From contig NZ_PIPL01000001.1 in the NCBI RefSeq assembly GCF_003987145.1, positions 930,001 to 994,000 of the forward strand: a DNA stretch of 64,000 nucleotides, written 5' to 3'. A model generated the notes under the pieces. That model was not told the origin of the DNA. It did not search any database and was given only the letters and a program-made list of their open reading frames with translations. Source of the DNA: Aliidiomarina minuta. Its GTDB lineage: Bacteria > Pseudomonadota > Gammaproteobacteria > Enterobacterales > Alteromonadaceae. Positions 7,803 to 15,982 of the stretch are shown in pieces. The stretch's first letter is position 1; each line of letters begins with the position of its first letter. Made by a program: the position numbers and the translations under genes.

Positions 7803-9202
7803 AAGTATTTCCAAAACATGCGAGTTGCCAGCAGCCCTGCTGCTGTGGTGTGTGTTTGCGGCGCCATAAGCTGAATTAAGCGTCGCATTTTGTCGTCAGT
7901 GGGTAACCCCGTCACTTCGCGCTCGAAGCGCTGTACATCAGAGTCCACATCGCCTTCGTTATTTTCTACCGGATTATTCGACGGCGCTGCGCAATTGGCG
8001 CTCGGCTGCGCTGGTTGTACTAGCCTGGCGACCTTGTTACTGGCGTGCTGATCCGCGCGGTTAGCCAGCCAGTCACCGGCTATCCAGTCGTAAATTAATT
8101 GCGCCTCATAAGGACTAAACACCCCAGCCATTTTGGCATTGTCCCCGGCAATCAACTGCCAGAACCGGCTGCGCTGCGGGTCCTCATTGCGTTTAACCCA
8201 GCGACATTTAACCATGGCATTGAGGAAAGCTTTTATTTGCCCTGGGGTCTGTAACCATTCATTTACCGTTTTACCCTCAATCCGGCAAAAATCGGAATGC
8301 ATATTGGTACCATAAAAACGTTTCTGCTCTAACATCTTCACGGTCTGTTGCTCGAGATTAAAGGAGGCGAGCAATGCCTTGTAATTGAGTCCTAGCTGAT
8401 TCAACCGGTACCCGGCCTTAACCCGATCGTAGAACGTGTCTGTAGAACCAACAGCTGGTGCCAGGCGCTGCACAACGTCCACTGCCTGGCGGGCATGGCC
8501 GGTACTGGCGTTGTCCGTAGTAACGTGTAGGGTAAAATAGTAAGGGTCAATACCCAGCTCTTTAAGCTCGTAGGCGGTAATCAGCATATGCAAAGGTGGC
8601 TGCTCGTAGCCGAGGTTATAGCCGAGGATCTCGGGCACAAACGCCTCGCTGTTATGGCCCAGAGCCAGTTGAATAGCGCCCTGTAAATATAACGAATCTG
8701 CTTCGTTGATGTGGTTAAAACAGCCGTTACGCTCGAGCATTTTGCGATACAACAAAACATGGTTTTGCTGCGCGTTCCCTACGCCCAGCTCTTCAATATA
8801 GGTTTTAATCAAGGGGTAGAAACGCTCATCTCGCCAGTGCCGGGTAAGCCCATAGAGCCAGGCGCCGTCCACGAACTTAGTCGGCGCAATGGCCTGCAAA
8901 TAAAATAGCGCGTGGGAGCGGCTCTGAAAATACTCGCGGGGCCCACCAGCTTTGCGCTTGCTCAGGTAGGCTTGATAGGCGTCGCCTACCTCAACCACAT
9001 GCGCATCGGACCACTGGGTCAAATTCTGAATATCGTCTGGTAAATCACATGTCAGTGCGCGCGCCTGGCCAAGCTGCGCGGCGATAAAGCAAAGAGCCTG
9101 CTCGCGGTTATTTTGCGTGTCGGGATAGTGTAAAAACGACTGGTAAAGGCTCTGTATTGTAGATGTTGTTTCTTGCTGCACATGGGTGTCACAGGTCAAC
9201 AT
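7793..9202 (-). CDS. Haem-oxygenase-like iron-containing redox enzyme
   Basis: 469 aa from ATG 9202, with AGAGG five bases upstream; the GTG at 9208 sits right on that site and is less likely. The central and C-terminal part contains a metal-ligand-rich helical stretch (HMLITAYELKELGIDPYYF, then HVTTDNASTGHA) like the iron-containing redox enzyme group of the haem-oxygenase-like di-iron oxidases. Known relatives cleave or oxidise amino-acid or fatty-acid substrates in natural-product or cofactor pathways. The protein ends with an acidic/Asn linker and a short helical tail. It is followed immediately by a methyltransferase. The substrate cannot be read from sequence. Confidence 0.72.
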   Translation of the reverse strand: MLTCDTHVQQETTSTIQSLYQSFLHYPDTQNNREQALCFIAAQLGQARALTCDLPDDIQNLTQWSDAHVVEVGDAYQAYLSKRKAGGPREYFQSRSHALFYLQAIAPTKFVDGAWLYGLTRHWRDERFYPLIKTYIEELGVGNAQQNHVLLYRKMLERNGCFNHINEADSLYLQGAIQLALGHNSEAFVPEILGYNLGYEQPPLHMLITAYELKELGIDPYYFTLHVTTDNASTGHARQAVDVVQRLAPAVGSTDTFYDRVKAGYRLNQLGLNYKALLASFNLEQQTVKMLEQKRFYGTNMHSDFCRIEGKTVNEWLQTPGQIKAFLNAMVKCRWVKRNEDPQRSRFWQLIAGDNAKMAGVFSPYEAQLIYDWIAGDWLANRADQHASNKVARLVQPAQPSANCAAPSNNPVENNEGDVDSDVQRFEREVTGLPTDDKMRRLIQLMAPQTHTTAAGLLATRMFWKYLCR

Positions 9203-9404
9203 TCGCACCTCTTTATGGCTAAGCTACCATGGGTTCATCCGGAGAAAATAAATTGAACTAAGCGTAGCTTTTTTTTCCGCAGACCGGCGTTGATTAGGTG
9301 TAAATTTACGTTTCAGGCCAGTTTCGGACAATAACATACCAGGCGTGACCTCGTGATCTGCCAGCTGCTATTATCATTGGACAATCCTACCAGCAGGCAT
9401 GTAA

Positions 9405-10472
9405 ATGAAATTTCCCAAACCCTTGCAGTCCGGCGCAACTATTGGCGTCACTGCCCCCTCAAGCGGCGTCGAGCCGGCTTTACATAGCCGCCTGGACCTT
9501 GCGCTGACGATGCTGCGTAAGCGGGGCTTTAGCGTAAAAGAAGGCAACTGCCTGCGCAGCCAGACCAAGGACACCAGCGCACCGGCGAAAGTGCGGGCTG
9601 AGGAGCTGATGACGTTCCTCATCGACCCCGAGATTGATGCCATCATGCCGCCCTGGGGCGGCCAGCGCGCCATTGAGCTTCTGCCGCATATGGACTTTGA
9701 GCGACTTAAAAGCTGCTCACCCAAGTGGTTTTGTGGCTTTTCCGACATTAGCACCCTGCATATGCCGCTCTCCCTGATAGCTGGCTGGCCGACGTTGCAT
9801 GGACCCAACTTAATGGAGCTAGCAGCAACCCCGTTGGACGCCAATACAGCGGCAATCTGGGATTTGCTAGGCTGCCAGCCAGGCCAAACCGTTGAACAGC
9901 AGTCATCACGATTTTATCAGCAAGAGGTTGCCAACTGGCTTGAAGACCCGACCGCAGGACTGCAGCAAACAGAACCCACTCGCTGGCGGCGACTGGACCA
10001 GAAGGAACAGCCGTTACAGCTTCAAGGCCAGTTGATTGGTGGCTGCCTGGACACCCTGAGCCGCCTCGCAGGCACCGTCTACGGCGATGTGCCAGGCTTC
10101 ATTGGTGTGAGCAGTAACAAAGGTGTGCTTTTGTACCTGGAAAACGCTCAGATGGAACCACTGGAAATGCTCCGAGCCCTGAAAAGCCTTGAGTTCCATG
10201 GCTGGTTTAGTGGTATCAGCGGCCTCCTTCTTGGCAGAAATACCGGCCCCGACGCCTCCTCTGACGATCATGTAAGCTATATCGACGCCTTGCACGCTGT
10301 TTTTGACAGCATGCCATACCCAACCTTATATGACGTCGACATCGGCCACAAACCACCGCAGCTGTCGCTGGTTAACCTGGCCTGCGCCACAGTGGATTAC
10401 GCCAAAGGCGGTGGTTCAGTGACGTTGGCGTTTGACGACCGCGTTGGGTGCGGAAGCCGACGCACACGATAA
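9405..10472 (+). CDS. S66-family peptidase (LD-carboxypeptidase/MccF-like)
   Basis: 355 aa. N-terminal TIGVTAPSSGV, the central PPWGGQRAIELL and nucleophile-elbow-like GFSDISTLH, then GQLIGGCLDTL and the late Glu-containing LYLENAQ are S66 landmarks (Ser-Glu-His triad). Members trim the terminal D-Ala of tetrapeptides (LdcA) or hydrolyse microcin C-type aminoacyl adenylates (MccF). The sequence leans toward the MccF-like branch, but I cannot decide. The last 12 or so residues (VGCGSRRTR) are not native: they are encoded by the out-of-frame yebG remnant that now joins the gene. Confidence 0.82.
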   Translation: MKFPKPLQSGATIGVTAPSSGVEPALHSRLDLALTMLRKRGFSVKEGNCLRSQTKDTSAPAKVRAEELMTFLIDPEIDAIMPPWGGQRAIELLPHMDFERLKSCSPKWFCGFSDISTLHMPLSLIAGWPTLHGPNLMELAATPLDANTAAIWDLLGCQPGQTVEQQSSRFYQQEVANWLEDPTAGLQQTEPTRWRRLDQKEQPLQLQGQLIGGCLDTLSRLAGTVYGDVPGFIGVSSNKGVLLYLENAQMEPLEMLRALKSLEFHGWFSGISGLLLGRNTGPDASSDDHVSYIDALHAVFDSMPYPTLYDVDIGHKPPQLSLVNLACATVDYAKGGGSVTLAFDDRVGCGSRRTR

Positions 10473-10635
10473 AATGCTGGACATGGTGGAAGGACTCTTC
10501 CCCTTGCTTGAGCAAAGTGACGTTCTCACTGACGAGAAACAAATAGAAGATATCGCATTGCTTCTGGCGCGTGAGCGTGATCAGGTGCTGATAGCTCTGA
10601 ACGCTAGAAAATCACTGATCCTATTCTTCGGGGAG
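10450..10635 (+). pseudogene. yebG: Truncated yebG remnant joined to the S66 peptidase gene
   Basis: In the frame of codon 10450 the translation reads AEADAHDKMLDMVEGL, then LLEQSDVLTDEKQ and IALLLARERDQVLIALN. This aligns along its length with YebG (KKEADAYDKMLD ... LWLAENKDVLSTILK), a small SOS-induced protein. The first 25 or so codons and the promoter are missing. The frame then runs on without a stop into DNA antisense to the next gene. A deletion has fused the end of the S66 gene to the middle of yebG, so YebG function from this copy is lost. Confidence 0.7.
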
Positions 10636-10662
10636 AAGCCAAACAGGCCTCTATTCTGCAAA

Positions 10663-11250
10663 CTAGTCCGTTTGCTTTACCAGCGCCTTTTCAATATTTT
10701 GCAGGTGTCTCTTGTAATGGCAAAGCATTGCAGCAAACGCAACAAGAAAAGAGCTCGACAAGCAAGCCACGATCATCACAGCTATCAACTGAAAGTTAAT
10801 AACTTCACTAGGCCCTGCACTTTGACTATGAAGTCCAAATTCAGACATGAGGACTAAGCCAGTTCCTGCAATATTCAAAATTAAAAATGTCCAGGCAACG
10901 ATCATGATTGCCTTTTCAGCATTACTAGGCTCATCAAACGAGCTCTCGCCTAACGCACTACTGCTTGTTGAGCTTGTTGCCTCAATCGGTGTTGAGCTCG
11001 GCAGAAGCTTAAAAAACTCACCATCTCCATCTTCTACCGTTGCCCCTGGTTCATCCGCGCTCAGTTGTATCGCAAATTCATCTTGGCCTCTTTTGATCTC
11101 TATCTCAGCATGAGCTGTTTGATATACTCGATTTAAATCTGCCTGGCGAGAAACCTCATGGCCGTTTATGCGAAGAATGTAATCTCCGTCTCGGGCTCCG
11201 AGCTCCGCTAAAGGGGAGTTCTCTGTAAGAGTGATAATGCGAAGCGTCAT
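10663..11250 (-). CDS. PDZ-domain protein with two C-terminal membrane helices
   Basis: 195 aa. Residues 1-65 look like a minimal PDZ fold (SPLAELGARDGDYILRINGH). A Ser/Glu-rich linker follows, then two hydrophobic helices (MIVAWTFLILNIAGTGLVLM and FQLIAVMIVACLSSSFLVAF). AAGGAT lies upstream of the ATG. The PDZ is N-terminal with no export signal before it, so it is likely cytoplasmic and tethered. I do not recognise an orthologue. It sits directly beside the yebG break, in a stretch that looks acquired. Confidence 0.65.
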   Translation of the reverse strand: MTLRIITLTENSPLAELGARDGDYILRINGHEVSRQADLNRVYQTAHAEIEIKRGQDEFAIQLSADEPGATVEDGDGEFFKLLPSSTPIEATSSTSSSALGESSFDEPSNAEKAIMIVAWTFLILNIAGTGLVLMSEFGLHSQSAGPSEVINFQLIAVMIVACLSSSFLVAFAAMLCHYKRHLQNIEKALVKQTD

Positions 11251-11510
11251 GATCTTATCCTTGTATCACTTGTTAAGTAATTGTTTTATAACACGCTACT
11301 ACGTTCTAACAAAGCACCATCCTGTCCAACACGACACCACAGACAGTTTATAACTTGACACTGAACAAAAAACAATCAACTCTACCAATTCATTAGAACA
11401 ACGAATGTGTGGAGTACGACTATATGGATGTTGATAGGGTCATGCTTTTAGAGGTCCCCACCAGTAGTTTCATATTCAAATAAAAAATACCAATATAAGT
11501 GGGCGTTCAA

Positions 11511-12107
11511 ATGAATAATTTTGACTTCGGCGCAATATCGGCCATAAGCACTTTGGGCCTTTTCCTACTAGCGGGCGCAACCGCTAATTCTTGGATTAAA
11601 GAAAAGCGGATGGAAGCTGAATATAAAAGTGTTCGCAGCCTTATCGAGGCTGCCAACCTTGTGGGGTCTCTTTTATCCGAGCTCAATAAAATTGAGCAGC
11701 TAATAGAAGCTAATGATAAGGCTAGTAGACGCGATATTCTGCGAAAGACGGACGACCTATTACGCCTCCAACTGACCCTTAAACGCAGTGAAGCCGAAAT
11801 AACTGCCCTCGGTTATTCTTATGGCTCTTCAAAGGAAGTAAAAGACGGTATTGAACATCTCCACGGTGTAATTTTTCAGCTAAGCGGCTTAACGTCCATG
11901 ACTATTCTCGGTCAGAAGGGGGAGGAGCCTGGTGGGGACTTTACTATCGCGGGCCTACAAACTGCGTCAATTAAAGGCCTCCGTGATAGTGCAAGGAAGC
12001 TGCAGGAAAACTTTTACACCACGGATGTTCAAAGCAGACTATCTAGTACGCACCGTAGCTGGTTTACCAGAGGAAAAAAAAATCATAGTTTGGTTCAAAC
12101 GCAATAA
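11511..12107 (+). CDS. Hypothetical protein with an N-terminal membrane anchor
   Basis: 198 aa from ATG 11511 (a GTG at 11499 is an alternative; neither has a good ribosome site). One N-terminal membrane helix (ISTLGLFLLAGATANSW) is followed by a charged, helical, probably coiled-coil region (SLLSELNKIEQLIEANDKAS) and a basic tail. No known domain. It is flanked by other unassigned genes. Confidence 0.55.
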   Translation: MNNFDFGAISAISTLGLFLLAGATANSWIKEKRMEAEYKSVRSLIEAANLVGSLLSELNKIEQLIEANDKASRRDILRKTDDLLRLQLTLKRSEAEITALGYSYGSSKEVKDGIEHLHGVIFQLSGLTSMTILGQKGEEPGGDFTIAGLQTASIKGLRDSARKLQENFYTTDVQSRLSSTHRSWFTRGKKNHSLVQTQ

Positions 12108-12310
12108 GACAAAGATCCAGTAGGAGTTGAATGTTCTCATGCGCCCTATTCCTGCCCTGCATTTGTGGTTTAAACGTCAATGCAACTGAAGCTATCGGTG
12201 CTGCTGGCTCATAATGAGCTACTGCCTGTCCGACTATTTTCAGTATATTTTATAATCATGTTAACATAATGTTACCTGAAGCTTTAGCTATCCATAAAAA
12301 GGAATTTGAA

Positions 12311-13006
12311 ATGAAGCCACCTTATCGTCAGTACCTTATTGCAATATTCTCGCTAGTGATTCTTCTTGGGTGTGGCAACTATGAGTCAGAAGAAACAACG
12401 ATAAGGTTTCAAGAGGCTGAGCCTCGGCCCGATATTGACTTTCAGGTGATAGTGGATACATACCCCTCCAACATGAGTCGTCGCGTGAACATAAATCTGC
12501 CTGAGCGAATTAGTGAAGATCAACTTGCTAAGCTTGCTAAGTACTTATCTAGCACCGAGAGACAGGATCAAAACCATAACCGCACGTACATCTTGTACTA
12601 TGTTCAGGGTGAATCAAGAGGAACGGCTTGGGCAACTACACATTTCGACCCTGATTTGGAAGTCAAGATACTTGGGGCAACAAGTCAGCAATTCGACGAC
12701 CTCACTCAAGATGCGCCAGGTGTGGATATAGATGGTGAAGTTCTTGGCCAGTGGGTTGCAAACTCGGGGGTATCTTATCGCATGCTCCTGCACCGCGCAG
12801 AAGACTCAACCAACTACATCACATCAATATTTGCTGATGGCAGCTCCGGCACTCAAGAGGTAGAGACTTCTCAGCACGCAAGAGGAACAAAGCTGCAATC
12901 AGAAAGAGGACGGTCTTTTGATGAATATTTCATTCTCAACTCACAAGGCCGCTTAGAGTTCTGGGACGAGAGCGAAAACTACTATACTGCAGAGGCTATG
13001 GATTGA
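12311..13006 (+). CDS. Hypothetical lipoprotein
   Basis: 231 aa from ATG 12311, preceded by AAAAGGAA; the upstream in-frame start at 12269 lacks a site and would bury the signal peptide. LVILLGCG is a lipobox. The mature part is acidic and contains no domain I recognise. The central portion (ILYYVQGESRGTAWATTHFD) resembles two-stranded secreted beta proteins in composition only. A G/C-rich hairpin (13037-13060) lies downstream. Confidence 0.6.
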   Translation: MKPPYRQYLIAIFSLVILLGCGNYESEETTIRFQEAEPRPDIDFQVIVDTYPSNMSRRVNINLPERISEDQLAKLAKYLSSTERQDQNHNRTYILYYVQGESRGTAWATTHFDPDLEVKILGATSQQFDDLTQDAPGVDIDGEVLGQWVANSGVSYRMLLHRAEDSTNYITSIFADGSSGTQEVETSQHARGTKLQSERGRSFDEYFILNSQGRLEFWDESENYYTAEAMD

Positions 13007-13602
13007 TTTTCTATAATTTTAACGCACAAAAAAGAAAGGGTGGGTGAATAACACCCACCCCGAGCAGGCCGTTTTTACCACAAATTACTAAACAAGGACC
13101 CTAACCCATAGAAGAATCAATATTTGCGCTACTGATACTCGCTGCTGCAAGCGTCCATGCCAACAACAACACCAACGCCGTACGCCCCGGGGTGGCTGCC
13201 TTGGCGGAATCCTTTATGGAACAGCGACAACTGGGGCCCCCAAAATAGACATGATAACGGTTGCCGGTCGCGATACCTTAAGCCGGGCGTTAATCACGGA
13301 TGCTTATGGAGATAAAACAAGTCATGGAAGCCACCCGGGCCACCGCCATGATCAACAACCTCCTCCCAACAAGCGCTAGCGGCATAGAAACGGACGCAAG
13401 TTCAACTCCCGTCTTTGGGCCTCTAAGCCCGGAGAATGGTGGGCGGGATTTACGAAAGCCATCCATGGCTTTCGCCCTTCAGGTCGCCGGCTGCGCCGAC
13501 GAGCCAAAACGCTCCCGGCGTTTTGGTGAACCCGACACGCGTTCTGCGTCCAAACCAAAACCACAAATAAAAAGGGCACCCGCTTGGGTGCCCTTTTTGA
13601 TT
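13007..13602. other. Gene-poor, repeat-rich stretch left of the island
   Basis: No convincing gene. A GGGTGGGTG/CACCCACCC hairpin occurs near 13037. From 13392 a plus-strand stretch resembles a decayed tmRNA/tRNA T-arm (GGACGCAAGTTCAACTCCCG). At 13441-13550 there is a cluster of short palindromes (GAAAGCCATCCATGGCTTTC and others) inserted between pieces that look like GGCGGGATTT and GAACCCG of the tmRNA end. It may be debris of earlier integrations at the same site. Confidence 0.4.
13570..13598 (-). terminator. Displaced original ssrA terminator
   Basis: AAAGGGCACCC and GGGTGCCCTTT form an 11-bp stem around GCTT, flanked by A/T runs on both sides. It lies 5 bp outside the left att repeat. 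In the uninterrupted chromosome it would follow the tmRNA 3' end, on the minus strand. That it was the original ssrA terminator is an inference from the att geometry. Confidence 0.6.
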
Positions 13603-13626
13603 TGGTGGAGCTGGCGGGATTTGAAC
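13603..13626. repeat. Left attachment site (24-bp direct repeat)
   Basis: Identical to 29161-29184, the last 24 bp of ssrA including its encoded CCA end (TGGTGGAGCTGG... on this strand). The identity stops sharply at 13627 versus 29185. This marks the left end of the integrated element. Confidence 0.9.
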
Positions 13627-13706
13627 TAAAAAGCTAAGCATATGAATTTAAACAATTTTAATATAAAAACCCAAGCATAGGAATACATTAAGGAATACAA
13701 TAAACC

Positions 13707-14675
13707 TCACTTAGTCAAGGAATCGGCTTTCTCCCAAACCAACCGCGTTACATACGCACTTAACTTACGTGGACCACCCGCCAGCTCAACTAACATGGCG
13801 TGAGTTTCTCCGTCCAAAACCAAGTTTGCTCTTTCTTTATCCTCTTTGCTTGCGCCTTGTCTTTCTCGTAGGTTTCTTTTCGTAGCTTTTAAAGCCGACT
13901 CCTTATACTCTCGCGATGCTTGCCAAATTGAAAATACCCCTATTACTCTAGATATACCGAAGCTAGCCATTGATTCGCACTTAGCTCCAATCATGTTTTT
14001 ATGATCTCGCAAGTAACGCCACATTATATTCGCGTCATCCTCAGAGTACACTTTCAAACCCTTAAAATAGTCTAACTCTCTGGCCCCATCCATATTCTCT
14101 TTCAGCGTCCGAAGCAGAAGCTTCTTTGTCGTGACACTGTCGCTCCAATAGCTAACAAAATCATGAACACAGGACAGCATGCTTTCGGTTGAATCAGGTA
14201 TAAGCTCTAATCCAAGCGACTCATAGCGGTTGGGCTCACCCTCTAATGTATCTTCAAGAAATCTGTTCTTAAAAGAATCAGGTAACTCAAGTTCATAAGG
14301 TGAAGCGTTTGAATTAGGGCCTTGATTCTTTACCACTACCGCGCCTCTAAGATAGAACCAAAGAGCAAATAACTCCCCCGGACTCAGTTTAGCAATCCAG
14401 CCGATATCCTCATCGTCCAGAGTGCTACTGCGCCACAGCGCTTCTGCTTCCCTCCAAATTGGGGATTGAAAGTGACGGTGACGCTCCCCTTTAAACCCTT
14501 CTATCAAATTAAGCACTTTTTCTCTCTTATGTTTCGTGCTCGGAGAAGTGACTGAACGATGTATTTGCTCTTTTTCAATTAGGAAATTATATAACCATAC
14601 TGCTAGTGCTTCACTCTTCTTGAGATGCTTCTCAAACGAAAATACTTGCTCAGATTTACTACTGATTTCACTCAT
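13707..14675 (-). CDS. Hypothetical island protein with a ribbon-helix-helix-like C-terminus
   Basis: 322 aa from ATG 14675, chosen for GGGGAG seven bases upstream; the open frame extends to 14726, into the repeat array, without a site. It is mostly helical and charged. The C-terminal 40 residues (LVLDGETHAMLVELAGG, then SAYVTRLVWEKAD) have the length and pattern of a ribbon-helix-helix DNA-binding unit. The gene reads away from the 11-bp repeat array, with the replication-type gene diverging on the other side. A role in replication control or partition is possible but is inference. Confidence 0.6.
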   Translation of the reverse strand: MSEISSKSEQVFSFEKHLKKSEALAVWLYNFLIEKEQIHRSVTSPSTKHKREKVLNLIEGFKGERHRHFQSPIWREAEALWRSSTLDDEDIGWIAKLSPGELFALWFYLRGAVVVKNQGPNSNASPYELELPDSFKNRFLEDTLEGEPNRYESLGLELIPDSTESMLSCVHDFVSYWSDSVTTKKLLLRTLKENMDGARELDYFKGLKVYSEDDANIMWRYLRDHKNMIGAKCESMASFGISRVIGVFSIWQASREYKESALKATKRNLRERQGASKEDKERANLVLDGETHAMLVELAGGPRKLSAYVTRLVWEKADSLTK

Positions 14676-14729
14676 TATATTACTCCCCACATAAACCCTT
14701 TCAGTGATCCAGACAAAGGATAGCACTTA

Positions 14730-14828
14730 AAGAACCTATAAAACACCCACAAAACACCTTTAAAAAACGTTTAAAAAACCATTAAAGCACCTACAAAAAA
14801 CCTTTAAAGAACTCTTAAAAAACCTGGA
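14730..14828. repeat. Nine tandem 11-bp A-tract repeats (iteron-like, likely origin)
   Basis: Nine consecutive 11-bp units with no spacer, consensus AAAAACCTTTA (units include AAACACCTTTA, AAAAACCATTA, AAGCACCTACA, AAAAACCTTTA, AAGAACTCTTA). A/T runs recur every 11 bp, close to one helical turn, so the DNA should be intrinsically bent. The array lies between the divergent genes at 14675 and 15278. About 100 bp further on, CGGAAAGC (14849) and GCTTTCCG (14953) form a spaced inverted repeat. The pattern fits iterons of a replication origin. Confidence 0.7.
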
Positions 14829-15277
14829 CAGATAGATATATAAACGGTCGGAAAGCCACTGATATCGATATTTTTAGCGTTTATCATGAAGTTTAGCTAA
14901 CGGTGTGATACCAACCATCATACGATGCGGCCACTGCAAATTTATCGATTGAGCTTTCCGATATTACTGAGGCTTAAGCCTTACAAGTTGATTATCGAAA
15001 GTGCTGACTCAAGGTGAACTTAAAATCAGCGCAACCCTTCGACATATAATCAGCCCATAATGCTTGTTACTGAGCGACAGCTCCACGAACCATGACCATC
15101 ATTAAGTCGGTAATAGTTAGTATTATTATTGCTTAGTGGTGCGCTACGTATACGACATGGCAGCAACCAAAGCTGCCACCTAAAGTGTGATGTAAGAAGC
15201 CAGGGGTCAGAGTAAAATATGTAAAACCATACAGTCTCGATAGTTCCTATGACACAAGACCACATAGGAAACTAATC
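14829..15277. other. Non-coding region upstream of the replication-type gene
   Basis: No gene is supported. It contains the CGGAAAGC/GCTTTCCG inverted repeat (14849-14960) and a short GGCAGC/GCTGCC hairpin near 15157. At 15203-15218 it carries GGGGTCAGAGTAAAAT, resembling one outer arm of the 54-bp hairpins found elsewhere in the window. Together with the iteron-like array it is probably the element's origin and leader region. Confidence 0.45.
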
Positions 15278-15940
15278 ATGTCAAATGCATCCCCGCTAAA
15301 TCCAAACCTTCAACTTACAAATGAAGCTGACTTCAAGGGCCTACCGATCTACACCAGTAGAGGTCCACTTGTCGTTGGATGCCTTGAACGTATTCTTCTG
15401 ACCATCAATAAATCACTAAGTGAACACCCTAGAACACTTGCAGTTCGTTTCGACCTGCGCGTACCTGTGAGATATATTGAAAATCTAGACTCCAGTGTTA
15501 TTACCCGTTTCTTCGAATCTTTAAAGAAGCAAATAGCGTGCGATACGGCGAGAAAGCAAGCAAAGGGCACTCGGGTGCATCCTTGCTCGGTTAGGTACGC
15601 ATGGGTAAAGGAAAGTACAGATGAGTTTGGATACCCTCACTACCACGTACTACTGCTGCTAAATCGTGATCGTTTCCATTGCCTTGGGGATTACGGTGCT
15701 AAACAAGGGAACCTAGCGGCTCGAATTAAAAAGGCATGGGCAAGCGCTTTAGGGCTCCAACAGTCGAAAACCATGGGAGCTGTTCACTTCCCTGAAAATT
15801 GTTTGTACGCGTTAGATATCAACTCAGATACGTTTAACGAGGTTTATCCAGCATTGTTTTTCCGAGCGAGCTATATGGCTAAGCTTGAGACTAAAAGGTA
15901 CGGTGAAGGGAGCAGGTCATTTGGCACCAGCCGCAATTGA
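15278..15940 (+). CDS. Inovirus Gp2/YagK-YfjJ-type replication-associated protein
   Basis: 220 aa. The sequence follows the YagK/YfjJ C-terminal domain pattern: TLAVRFDLRVP strand, SVRYAWVKESTDEFGYPHYHVLLLLNRD with the HYHVLL motif, an Ala/Lys helix, and a final RASYMAKLETK. Such proteins occur in inovirus-like and P4-like elements and resemble HUH-type rolling-circle replication initiators; the H-x-H pair fits that reading. The catalytic tyrosine is not assigned (YMAKLETK near the C-terminus is a candidate). It reads away from the iteron-like array, as expected for an initiator gene. Biochemistry of this subgroup is not established to my knowledge. Confidence 0.75.
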   Translation: MSNASPLNPNLQLTNEADFKGLPIYTSRGPLVVGCLERILLTINKSLSEHPRTLAVRFDLRVPVRYIENLDSSVITRFFESLKKQIACDTARKQAKGTRVHPCSVRYAWVKESTDEFGYPHYHVLLLLNRDRFHCLGDYGAKQGNLAARIKKAWASALGLQQSKTMGAVHFPENCLYALDINSDTFNEVYPALFFRASYMAKLETKRYGEGSRSFGTSRN

Positions 15941-15982
15941 TAAGGTAAGCCTGGGTGAGACCTTCACCCAGGCGCTATCCAG

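Noticed and set aside
9374..9844. 156-codon minus-strand frame
   Set aside because: It is antisense to the well-supported S66 peptidase and has no family features.
10432..10857. Open frame of 141 codons as one gene
   Set aside because: Only its first 60 codons resemble YebG, with no start site; the rest runs antisense through the PDZ gene end.
13392..13415. tRNA gene
   Set aside because: Only a T-arm-like sequence is present; no acceptor, D-arm or anticodon arm can be formed.
13300..13641. Three overlapping open frames on both strands
   Set aside because: They cover palindromic repeats and the att region, lack ribosome sites and have low-complexity translations.
14730..14828. CRISPR array
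   Set aside because: Units are 11 bp with no spacers and no cas genes are present; they are tandem iteron-like repeats.
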